A DNA stretch of 64,000 nucleotides, from assembly GCF_000002995.4 (NCBI RefSeq), contig NW_025062479.1:6937221-7001220 (forward strand). Reading direction: 5' to 3'. Below, one piece after another: positions 39,605 to 56,636 of the stretch (position 1 is the stretch's first letter; every line of letters begins with the position of its first letter). This DNA comes from Brugia malayi (lineage: Eukaryota; Nematoda; Chromadorea; Rhabditida; Onchocercidae). A program made the translations under genes and the position numbers. The notes below the pieces were generated by a model that had not been told where the DNA came from, searched no databases, and saw nothing but the letters and a program-made list of their open reading frames with translations.

Positions 39605-42600
39605 TGATACAGATAACTACGTTCATTCATTTCTTTGCATTAAAAAGTATGTGTATCTATACGACAATTACAGGCAAACGAGTCAATTAAAAAGAAATGT
39701 AAATGAAATATGGAATTGATGGAGTACTTGAGCACTGTTAAGTTTTTAAGTATTAAGAGCAGGCTTAAAGTATGTTTACAAACAAAGAATAGTAATAGAG
39801 GACATCAATCCTATCATATGAATTTTGCTTATGCATTTTTAGTTACTAATTTGTTATTTTGAAAGTAGTCTCAAAAAATTTTAGAAATTTTTTGCCTAAA
39901 AAGGTATGCATCAGATTTTGTAATAAATAAAAACTTCAACCCTAACATTTTATATGTTATATATGAGCCTCGTAAAATGACGAAATACGTAGCATTGAGA
40001 TATAATGTTAATTAATTGAGAATAAGACAACTGTAGTGATAATGAATAACAATAAATTGGGAATATACTCAGCTGATTGTAAATCATATGGGCAGAACAA
40101 CATCTTAATCATTTTACAATCTAAACGTTTAATTTACGCTATTCATAATTATACTGTGCTAATTAATCTAATGTACACGATTCATAACAAAAGATAGCAG
40201 TCGCTGTTTCTTCTTTTACCAATCTTGTTCTGTCATGTTATTTAAATTTGAATTTTAATCAGCTATATTAATTTGAAACTGATTAATGCAAAAGCTCGGG
40301 ATACATGCATTATAGTTATCGTCGGCATGTTCTTTGACTCAGCTCCTGCTGCTCATTTTTGTTATAATACTCGCTAAATACACTTCTACTGCCTTTTATG
40401 GATGCTTGAGTTTTTTAGGATGCATGCACATCTTTTCATTTTTAAATCGGTTTTTTTTTTCTTTGGATGTTCAACCAAATACCAATTTATCATTTAATTT
40501 TCCCAAAACACTGGGAATTTTTAAATTTCTTGACAAGAAATATTCAAATATGATAAAACTAGCTTCTAGCTTAATCATTTTTACTTAGGAAATAAAATAT
40601 GGCAAAAATTAAATCAGATAAAAAAACATATCAGAGCGTTTTTGTTTTTCTGACACATAGTGCAATGAAGGAACTTAGAAAATTCCAAACAGTTGAAAAA
40701 ATTGGGAAAAAATGAGTTCATAAAATCAAATATATTAATATGATGCAGTTTTATCTGTGACAGCTTTAATGAGATACATTGTACCAAAGTTTCGAAAAAA
40801 TTAGTAGGCATTATGTTTAAAAATACGGATCATAAACAAGCAGACAGTTGTTGGAAAATCGAAAAAGTCGGGTGGAATAAAAAAGGAATGGAAATTCCGA
40901 AAGTTGTCAACGATGTGAAAGTTTGTTAAGAATCTTGGACGCTAGACAAACTGCATGCGTGTTTTCTACTGATTTCCTTGTACTCCACTTCCTCTGACTG
41001 GCTTGACGAAGTCATCATGGAGTCAACCTAGCGAAAGAAAAGATGGAGAACATCATACTTTATGATAACTCTATTGTTCAATTTCATTTTCTAAGAAGAT
41101 TTAGAAGATTTAACAAAGGATTATGACCAAAAGATTATTTTCCAGTATCATATTTAAACAAAATTATGCTTCGATGTCTCATTTCCAAACAAAGCACTTT
41201 CGTGAAATTTTTTCGAACAGTAAAATTTCGCAGCTCTTGTTGGATGGCAATAAATGAAGTGAGATTTGAAAAAACAATGAGTATGATTTTTAGAATCGCT
41301 TTTATCCAGCCATTACCATATTATTTTTATTAGAACAGTTCAATCAGCACATACACATATAAATGACTGATACGAACTGAAAGTTAAAACTTTTTCAGAT
41401 TTTGTGAAAATGATTACTGTAAAATTACCGTACACATAAGCCCACTGAAGTAGTTCGTAAATTAGAAGTGAAGTTGAGGAAGTCCCTTGCATATAGGAAT
41501 AATATGAGAACAAAGAAGGTGGTATAAAATTATGCACAAACCTTCTCCAATTCAAATCTTAATCAGTTCTAATCGATTTAGCATTTATTTCAAATAAAAT
41601 AGAGATTACATTTTACAAGTTAGCAGATGAGCAAATTAGGAAAAGGTGAACAACGCCTGTTTCTTTCTTTGAAAGTTGTAAAGAAAGGATGTTTGCATTC
41701 ATGATAATATACTGCTGAACTAAAAATAATGGAAAAAAGAGGAGAATACATATGAAAACGATGGAGAAAAGGAAGTCAACTGCTACAGCATTATATTTGA
41801 TTGACAACTGTGAATGACAGATACGTCAGTGGGAGAATGTATTCTGGCTCCAATCTCATTACCACTATCAACATTATCATTTGCAGCTTAGTTGTGCAGT
41901 AAGCAACGTCACTCGGAGTTTTGCTAATTTGTAAACTGCGTATATCACAGTCTTCGGAATAGTTTCCAATGAATGATTCTAACGAATAACGAATATGTAC
42001 CAGCAGTATGATTAGCACATTGATACTCCTCTCAGATAAGATAGCGATGTACGGTTTGTTAAAAATGCTCGACAACAGTTTTTAAACTGATCTGTCTGCA
42101 ATAGATTAGAAGTCTTCAAAAACCTTAGTGATATTTTAAGTATCTTAAAGAGATAAAGCATGTGAGTTGTGCTAAGGAGATTATATCTCATTTACAAATT
42201 TTATAATCTTTTTTGTACAGTTCCTTGCATCCATCAGTAATCAAATATTTCACTACTTACTACGAACTGCATAGAAAATACCACATGCGAGATTCGGGAC
42301 AACTAATTTTTATTTAATGTACCACAAAGGAAAAGGAATTAAAACCGTTAAAAGAAGAGATAGTTTTGATTTCGGATTAGCATGTTTTAGGAGAAGTCAT
42401 TAGGCTGTGAGAAAGTGTATGACGATAACAGCGTCAACGTAGACAAATTGGCGACATGAACAGGAACACCGACTTCCATGGTGTTGCAAGGAGTAGACGA
42501 CATGCTGTGCGATTTGCATACTAATATTAGTACCATTACTGCATTTTATGTATCTATGTGCTACTCTTGCCGCCCTTTCATAATCTTCATCAAAAGTGCC

Positions 42601-43222
42601 TGAAAATTACAAAAGACAGTGTTACGACATGCTTGTCTCTTGAGGACAACAATAAAAAGAACTGGTGGTCCTACTGCCGTTTTCGTCTATAAGGTGACAA
42701 TGATTAATGATGACAATGAAGCATACAACCTTCCTTATCCACTAAATTTTTAGCACAACTACCCAAACACCTAAATGATGGGAATGAAACACGGGACAAT
42801 TCAAACGTCCCGCATATTCCATAATATGTGGATGATTTATAAATGAGAAGCAATTAGAGCAATACAACTTATAGAACTATTTCTACTATTCACAAGCCAA
42901 CAGTTCCGAAGCCCATTACTTCTATATCTAGTTCATATAACTTTTAGAGGTTATTCCAAATACTTCGCAAGGCTTTTTGCTACATCATAGTCTATAATTT
43001 ACTTTATACATTTGCTCAGCTCCCATATTTTTAGCATACATTTCAATGTAAATAAAAAAGCAAACTGAAACAAAAATTGTTATTATACTACTATGATTTT
43101 AGTTTGAAAGTGACTATACAAATAAAATTACAATAAATCACATATGTCAGAAAAAATTTTATCAACAATACCGCTCTCACCAACAAGTGGACGAACAAAA
43201 GATGAATAACAAAGAAGCAATA
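39605..43222. other. Intergenic, with unresolved minus-strand open pieces
   Basis: 39605-41700 shows nothing coding that I can support. 41757-42745 holds several minus-strand open pieces with splice-like borders, listed separately. A TTTATT block at the lower end belongs to the LanC-like gene that follows. Confidence 0.35.
41757..42741 (-). other. Possible diverged gene or pseudogene, minus strand
   Basis: Three open pieces stand out. 42741 down to 42626 begins after AAATTTAG, contains LIDENGSRTTSSF and ends at a TC/GTAACA donor. 42599 down to 42400 begins after a strong AATTTTCAG acceptor and is open for 66 codons (DEDYERAARVAHRYIK). 42075 down to about 41757 holds a 94-codon frame, and in another frame a stretch with NEIGARIHSP before a stop. 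Neighbouring phases do not match and the implied intron between the first two is only about 26 bases, so no model is given. No family is recognised; some pieces are hydrophobic. Confidence 0.2.
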
Positions 43223-43223
43223 T

Positions 43224-45921
<2,698 letters not shown>

Positions 45922-46210
45922 GGTTTTCCGAAACTGTAAATATACGTGAGAATTACATTTTACCCTTAATGTATCGTTAACAAATTCTTGACTGACCTTA
46001 TTCAAAACACTTCGTTTATTATATCTTCCAATTTATTGCTTACTATATTAGAAAGCAGAAAATTACTGCAGTATTACTGGTGACGAAAAAAAACAAAATT
46101 TATTTCTAACGGAAACAACTCATACAACATCGATAATACTTTCTCATTCTTGAACATTTCTTTGACAATCATAATTAGCAAAAAAGAAAAAACAATAATA
46201 CTGAAGACAA

Positions 46211-49118
<2,908 letters not shown>

Positions 49119-49528
49119 ACTTTCCTTATTGGGTCTAAAATTTATACAGGCTTTTCATTTGAACCATAATTTCGTCATTTATTGGTTCGCGTTTGTATAT
49201 TCTACTCGGCATTCTTGCATGCACCCTCAAATCAACCCTAGATACCCAACAACATCGTCACAAACATTGCAACTCTGTCGCATGCCACGAAGTTTGAAAT
49301 TCTTATTTTCATGTCTCACCAAATGATAACAATTTGCGCTATTTTGTGTGTGGTGCAAACGATCTTATTTAAGCATTTTCTTCTTGAAACAATGAGGCTG
49401 TGAAATGGTCCATGTTCATTCATTGGAATTAATTAACAGCTGAGGTCGTTTTCTGAGTGATGATGTTTGCTTTTATTATTTCTCTTACTTGATTCCTTTC
49501 GTATAAATTATAGTGCTATTTTGCAGGA
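49119..49528. promoter_or_regulatory. Shared divergent promoter region
   Basis: The 410 bases between the oppositely oriented starts of the upstream LanC-like gene (49118, minus) and the 150-aa gene (49529, plus) must hold both promoters. Both starts have trans-splice-like acceptors close by. No TATA or initiator is recognisable. Confidence 0.5.
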
Positions 49529-50419
49529 ATGTTAAAGACATCTTATAGAAATTTGCTTAGATTATCATCTTTTGGCATCTTTGTTACAAGGATTGAAAGT
49601 GGCATTCCATCGCTGAATGAGATAAAAAAACCAGAAGATGATTATCACCCATCGAAATATACGATTTTAGGTTGAGCTTTATCTATATTTTCTGATTGAT
49701 TTTTGGCTTCATGATTCATGTATTTCTTTCTTATAAACTTTAGTGTTTTTTCCTCTCATAGAAATCTCTATAAATAATTTTTCAAGTAAAGCAATCTTAT
49801 ACAGGCAACAAACGGAAGGATCCAATGCATTATACCGACAGAAAAGTAGGTCGAGGTTACTGGAATTTCTCGAATACTATTTTTCACTCACGTCCAAAGA
49901 TCCATCCAAAAACATCGAAAGGGATAAAGCTGAATTTTTATTTAATTATTATTCTTTCACTCGGTTTGTGCATTGATTACGATTGGTACGTTATTTCCAT
50001 TCTTGTGAATAAATTAGTTGTAACGTTCGTCAGCGTTGACTGCTTATTGCTTTTTACGGCAAAAGAAATTGACTGGTTTTTTTTATACTTCAGATAGAGC
50101 GTAAAGACATCCTCAGAGTGACCTCCACTAATCAGAATTGAACCCTAAAAGATTAGATAGTTTATCCCAATATCATACAATTATGTACTTTTTCAATTTT
50201 AATTTTAGGATTATGATTTTTTGTAGCCCAATTTAAGTTTTTCTTCCAATTTTATGTAAGAGATTTATTAATAATTATCTTTCATTAAGGCTTGGATATC
50301 AAATCAAGAAATTCGAAATAACAAATTTTTGTCCAGAAGTTGCTGATTGCGACCCACGAGAAACCAGGAGTACTAACCGCCGTCAGGACGACCAGTTAAA
50401 CAATACAGATAATAAGTAA
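49529..50419 (+). CDS. Putative mitochondrial single-pass membrane protein
   Basis: Exons 49529-49670, 49805-49985 and 50290-50419 join in phase to 150 aa. TTTTGCAG ends two bases before the ATG, the classic spacing for a nematode spliced-leader site. The first residues (MLKTSYRNLLRLSS) are basic and amphipathic without acid, as in a mitochondrial presequence. The middle has an aromatic stretch GRGYWNFSNTIFHSRPKIHP and one hydrophobic helix (FYLIIILSLGLCIDYDW). The tail is hydrophilic with DCDPRETRS and Asn/Asp-rich at the end. I do not recognise the family; size and topology would fit an accessory subunit of a respiratory complex, but that is a guess. The last codons AATAA/GTAATC could also be a phase-2 donor, so the protein might continue further. 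It is transcribed divergently from the LanC-like pair. Confidence 0.72.
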
Positions 50420-52762
50420 TCAAACAATGAAAATTACATCCAAAAATACTCCGCAGATAGGTTTTTCAGTATTTCGCTTTTTTGAACGTTTTTATGTTTT
50501 TTTAAGTTTTCTGAAATCATATTTCTTCTTGTTTCCATGGAAGACCGGGTTTTCAATTGTTTTCTTTTTATCAGTATGTCTTTCTTCTATAAAGCAAATG
50601 TAAATAGTAAAAGTAATAGCTTTATTATTTGTGGATTGATTTATGCTAGTGTATCCTATTGTAAATTTCATGTTGAATTTTTAAATTAATTCTCATGTTA
50701 TAAATCCATTTCCAAATATTTTTATTTCTTTATGTACTTATAAGGTATATGAAATATTTCTTGCACTTGCACAGTGAATGATGGGCCATTTCGAACATTT
50801 GTGATTTATACGATACCTGAAGATTTCTTCATTTTCTTTTAATCATACGATTTAGAACTTGATGCATTTCTAACTTGTGAACCAGATGTACGTTCTTAAC
50901 TTTTTAAATTTTAAAGATGCATTTAGCGACTCGAAATATCTTTGTAGAAAATAAAAAGTTGTAAATTTAAGAAAGACATTCACAGTTTCTTTGCTTTCTC
51001 TTTGATGACCATTATTTTATTTCTATTCAAGATGATGTTATTCGCAAAGTTGGATGAGGATAGCCTAATAAATTTTAGCAGTTACTTGTTTTTGGTAATC
51101 ATACTTTTCAGTAAATCAGAAAATTTATTCCATTCGCGTTTCGTTTATGTGATGTATTTGTTTCTTTTACGTGATTTTGATATTTCTTGGTTTATTCCAG
51201 TTGGTTTTCGTTATAATTTTTTTTTTTTTTTTTTTTTTTTTTGTATCCATGACTTTTACTTTGGCCTTTTGGGTATTTGACATTAGTTGAAGTTTTTTGA
51301 GGTTTTTATTTTTTCGGGACGTCTATACAGAAACATTTTAAGAATTGAAATTAATCTTTGATATGACAGACTTATTTTTCAGACTAATGTTTTACTACTG
51401 CTAGTAATTATTATTTTTTTTTTTTTCAGGTATTTCATATTTCAGAAAAGTTTTGTGGTTCAAGTGTTTCTCCTTTCTTTGTTTGCTGTTTATGAAAGTC
51501 TTATTTGATTTTATGAGTACTGGTTCAATAATACTGTGTTTTTTGGCTTTCTGATTTTTCTAATTTGTGCGGGATTACTGTTGTTTATCTCATTACGAAT
51601 ATGTGAAAATGAATATCCACTCTTAAGAATGCATATCATAGAGTGGTGGGATATTAGATCGGATTTACATTTTAAAAAAAATAAATTTGAAGTTTTTTTT
51701 TTTCTGTTTTCCGTATTTCAGCCGTGAAACTTAACTGTGTGTCATCGTCATCTAGAGATTTTTTCAAAATTTAAAAACCGCATTAAGAGAATTTAGGAAA
51801 GAGCTAATGATAACTGTTGGTTTTAAGAAATTATCTCATTACCTCCACCGAAGGCTCATATTTTTTCGATTCCGTGGAAAACATGGTCATTTAATTTTAT
51901 CTGTTTGAATAAGGTTCTTGAATTCTTCCTCTTTATTCAGATATCTTTTCGAACGGAGAAATATTGTAAAATGAATTTATTGAAAAGTGACCTAAAATAA
52001 CCGAGAAATATTGGTTTCCTAGTTATTGAACACGACGCCACGAAAGATTGGTTTTATAAAGTTATTAAATGCTGTAATTTCGTTAGCGTAGTCAAAGATT
52101 TACTAGCTGGCTTTCTTGACGTGGCTTTATAAACTTCTGCATGCCAGCATTAATATTATTTTTTCAAAGTTCGATGTGTTGTATATTGTACGCTTTTTCT
52201 GCATGTGCATATAAAGAGCATATTTTTTATACATCCTCCAGCATCCTACTTTTTCATCTCTGTATTGACTGTGCGGTCTCTTTCCAAATCTCTTGGCAGA
52301 AAAAAACCGAATTCTAATCAGCAAAATTTCGTATTCGTGTTTTTCGAAACCTTTTTTCCTTACGGAGCAAAAAAGATCGCGATACTAGCAGTGGTAAACA
52401 ATATTTTCCTCCATACGTACGTTTGAGTCACCCGTTACACATTGCTAGTAATTTTTGGATTCTGTCTGTTTACCGATTGTTTGCTGGAAAAGAAAGCAAC
52501 ATATTAAGAGAGCTTCAATAAATTAAGTTCATAATAGAGTCTGAGTAAGACACTCTCAAATTCAGCGAGTTTAAACTACTCCACCGAAGAATTTCAACGA
52601 CCACTGCAATGACATACGAGAGGAAGCGAGGAGTTGCAGAGATGAGCAAGTGGATGAGAAAGAGTGATTCAGGGAGTGGAGATCAAAGAACATGATACGG
52701 GTAGCGAGCAGTTGATGTTTGTTGACCTTCTACTTGGTTCTCATTAACGGTTTGGCAGATCT
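50420..52762. other. Intergenic, T-rich
   Basis: It contains a run of 26 T at 51217-51242 and many shorter T-runs. Frames here are low-complexity Phe/Leu/Ile strings without splice-bounded partners. A TTTGGCAG acceptor at its end serves fat-2. No gene is seen. Confidence 0.5.
51217..51242. repeat. Poly(T) run of 26
   Basis: An uninterrupted mononucleotide run in intergenic DNA. Confidence 0.95.
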
Positions 52763-55700
52763 ATGAATGCGAAAAGGATACCGATGGCAGGTAGTGCGGC
52801 ACGTCAGACTGCAACACCGACGATGACAATGATTACATCCCAAGTAAGTACTATTTGCTGTTTGCTGTAGTAGAGTTTTGTGTGATAGAGTTTTATTTGG
52901 GATATTTTATTTGATATAAGACTTTATCTCTGTCATAGGATCTGTTAACGAAATTTGACAACTGTCTACTCTTTTGGTAGTTGTTCTTGTCCAATTGAAT
53001 ATCGCTTTTTTATCAAGTAAGGATGGAAGTTTATGCATTTTTTGTTGTTAGGTTACGCGAATATTGCAAATTACACACATGTGACGCGTAGTGTTCCGTA
53101 CTGTTTCCCTTTGTGTTCGATTCTTTCAATTCGGTTTGTTCAAGCGCTTTCAGAATGTAGAGTGCTTCACTATGTGGAATTTTCTGACTCACGAGTCATT
53201 GAGGGTGTAGAATAAGGTACAACTGATATAGAAACCACTGTTAAAATTAGTGATTAGCTAACGCAATCAAATTTGCATTACTTAATCCTGTATAGTTATG
53301 CGGAGTAGTTTCGAGTTACTTTCAAGTTGGGACCAATTAGCTCTGCTAGGTTGTCTGTTCGAAATGATGAAGTTCTTGACAGTGAACTTCTTTGTTATCG
53401 TTTTAGTAACTTATGAGAATAACTATTGCTTTGTTGCTAATTTAAATTGTCTGATCCTTATAATTCCCATCTTGGAAATTATAAGGATCAGACATGTACT
53501 TTTCATAGTGTATTGAAGCACACAAAATAGTTTGATGGTGTTATTTTCCGAAGTTTGTTTTGTCAGTAGACTGCATAATAGCTATTTCACCTTGAGAACT
53601 GTCGGGCGTTCAAACGCATCCAAGAAGAGAAATGTATTGTAATAAACTGTTTTTCTCAAAGAGAACGCTGAGTTTTTATACTAAAAAATTTTAAGTGAAT
53701 TAAGCTATAAAACGTTTGTATCCTCTAACACTGAAGAATAAGCGGTAATATGTTGATTCCAAATACATATATATTTGGGAAAAAATCTTCAAGAAAAGCA
53801 AGTAGATGTATGCAGAAATTTGATATGAAGGGAAATATGTAGACTTGTCACTTTTTAGCTTCGGAGCATCAATTTTTTTTAGGACGTAAAAATAAGTTGT
53901 GGGATAGTTAAGGCTGTCTTTGTTGAGCTTTCCAGTTTTTCATCTTCATTTTATCACCAGTAAATAAAATAAAGCTGTAGTTTTGTTATGACTACATCGT
54001 TCATTACTCAGATGTGCAGTAATAAATCTTTGTACACAAAATAATCTACAGAATTTTAAAGTCTTTGCTTTGCTCTCTTTACTCAAGTATAAAGAATTCT
54101 CAAATTATGTTATCATTTTGTTATAATGGATATTATTCAAAGAGAAAGTACGCCAGGTTCAGACAAAGACATTTTCAGTAGCTTCCTGAAGAGGAATAAC
54201 TTCTTTATAACAGTGAACGCATCAGTGAACACTAAATACACTTATTAAAAATGGAGTACATTACTTTCATTAGTCAATTTTGAGTGTTTTAATGGCTTGT
54301 TACTCTTTAATTTTTTTTTAAGCGACCAAAACCGAAATTGCCGTCGTTTGAAGAAATAAAACGTGCCGTACCTTCATCATGTTTCGAAAGGTCGCTGTTC
54401 AAATCATTGTTTTATCTAGTTCTCGACTTAATGATTCTGTACGGTTTGTACAGATTTGTTGGTATATTCGAGTCGTTTGGAATTTTTGGGCTGTTTATAT
54501 GGTAAGATAAGTTCACATCTGCTTCATGATTCTAATATAGCAATGTATGGTTTATTACAAAAAGTCGATCTATTGTTGTTGGACACTTTGGAATTTAGAA
54601 ATAGGTTGTGTGCTTAAATGTGTAACTTCAGGTATTGTTGTATGGGAATGTTTGGATCGTCACTATTTGTAGTTGGTCATGACTGCGGTCATGGTACCTT
54701 TTCCGAATATACTTGGGTCAATGACCTCTTTGGACATATCGCTCACGCTCCACTTTTGGCACCATATTGGCCCTGGCAGAAGTCACATCGACGACATCAT
54801 CAGTATACTTCTCATATTGACAATGATATGGTCTGTTTGCTCTCTTCTGTTTGATAGTGTCTTAATTAGTGATGGATTAACTCTCCTAATTTCTATTAAT
54901 GTTAGAAGTCGATTGTTTCAAATCCATTTTCAATTTAGGGACATCCCTGGGTGATCGAGAAAGATTTCATGACGCGTGGTTGGATAATGCGCAACTTTTC
55001 AAAGATTCCACTTTCTGGTTTTATTCGGTTAGTTTGATGTATTTCTAGATTTGATTGATATAGGATATTAAAGTAAATATGGGAATTCCTTTAAACCATC
55101 TTCCCTTGATATTGGAATCCTCTGCTTTTTATCTACTGATGAATGTATGTGACTAACTAAACTGCTTTTACTTTAACGAAATATATCAGTTTAATATAAC
55201 GTTGTATTTTTTCAACAAAGCATTTCTAGGTGGAGTCCGATATATACGATGGTCGGCTTACCAGATGGTAGCCACTTTTGGCCTTATAGTAAGCTTTTTA
55301 ATAGCAATCGCGAACGAGTGGAATGTGTTATTAGTAGTTTGGCATGCTTATTTTGTGCTGTGGTTAGTTTATTGGTGCTAAGAAATAATAGCAAATCTAA
55401 AACAAACTTAAAAGTGATTATACATGCAGGATATGTGAAATTTGCATCGTTTTTGAATTTAGTGTATCAAAAACTTAATAAATATTGCTATCAACAGCTT
55501 AATAAATATTCCAGGTAGCCTTCGTTATATGTAATTATAGCTGGTTCACATTCATCAAATATTATTACATTTCGTTGTTGTTTCAAGGTTATTGGCTTGT
55601 TATCATAACTTATCTCCAACACAACGATTACAGTATAGAGGTGTGTCTTTTAGCCTTTTTTTTTTTTTTTTTTCGCTGTATAAAATTAATAGCATATAAT

Positions 55701-56636
55701 TGTGTGTTTTTTTGTATCTATGAAGTGAATGTATTTTATTGAGTGATAACGATCTTGGGCTACTTCAGTATGGTGTTTAGCTTTCTGCTTTTTTGTATTT
55801 TCCATTCTCTATATATTTATAAATGGTCAGTATACTTAACGAGGGAACTGTTACAGGAAATTTGAAACCTTAGTTTAAATGGGTCCTTTACGTTTTAATT
55901 GTATTTTATCATTTTCCTGTTCAATAAAGAACTGAAGAAGATATGAAGCTGAAGAATTTATAGGCGGATTTAGTGTAATGTAGAGTGGGTCATAAGTAGA
56001 CTATTCAATATTACGCACTTAAATCGCTTCGATGTCACTATGTGGTGAGTCATTTGAAGTTGACCAGACTGTTCTTGTTTTATGTTTGTTTAGGTTTACG
56101 AAGAAGGTTATTGGAATTATGTAATGGGGCAAGTGCAAACCATTGATCGAGTGTACGGTTTTGGTATTGATACGCTGCTGCATCATATTACCGATGGTAT
56201 CAATTTTTAATGTTGATCTTTAGATAAAAGAAAATGAACTAGTCAGTGGATGTCACAGTTACATCATATATTTTCAGAATGAATTCTTCCTCAGTGAGTG
56301 CAGATTTAAATTCTTTAAAGTTTTAGAGAAAAGCTAGCGGAATTTTCTGTTTTAAATCGTGAATTCATGATTTATTTTCATATTTCATATCAGCATTAAT
56401 AATTTATCACTTTAGGACACGTGGCCCATCATTTCTTTTTCACAAAAATTCCTCATTACCATTTGATGGAAGCAACAACAGCTATTAAAAGTGTTCTCGA
56501 GCCTTATAAGGTATACAGATGTAAAAGCAATGCCGATTTTTTGTTGGACTATTTGACGCTTAATATAAAATTGGAATACCTTATTGGCAGAGGAACTGGT
56601 ATCCTCACTTATGCTGGACAACAAAAAGAGGAATGA
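52763..56636 (+). CDS. fat-2: Delta-12 fatty-acid desaturase (FAT-2 type)
   Basis: This endoplasmic-reticulum di-iron desaturase converts oleoyl to linoleoyl chains, the entry to polyunsaturated fatty acids. Eight exons give 376 aa, the same length I recall for C. elegans FAT-2: 52763-52843, 54323-54501, 54632-54830, 54939-55027, 55230-55362, 55515-55640, 56094-56196, 56416-56636. The three histidine boxes are intact: HDCGH (103-107), HRRHH (139-143) and HVAHH (305-309). QYTSHIDND with GHPW after box 2 and the short N-terminus match FAT-2 better than the omega-3 enzyme FAT-1, whose box 2 is [24 protein letters not shown] and [10 protein letters not shown] are further family marks. Helices surround residues 50-100 and 200-260. 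A TTGGCAG acceptor ends four bases before the ATG. Intron 1 is 1.5 kb and holds a perfect 18-bp-arm hairpin. Regiospecificity cannot be proven by sequence alone. Confidence 0.93.
53448..53494. repeat. Perfect hairpin, 18-bp arms, in fat-2 intron 1
   Basis: Arms 53448-53465 (TGTCTGATCCTTATAATT) and 53477-53494 are exact reverse complements around an 11-base loop. Confidence 0.95.

Noticed and set aside
40334..40588. 84-codon hydrophobic frame
   Set aside because: Phe/Leu-rich because of T-runs; no acceptor before it and no related exon nearby.
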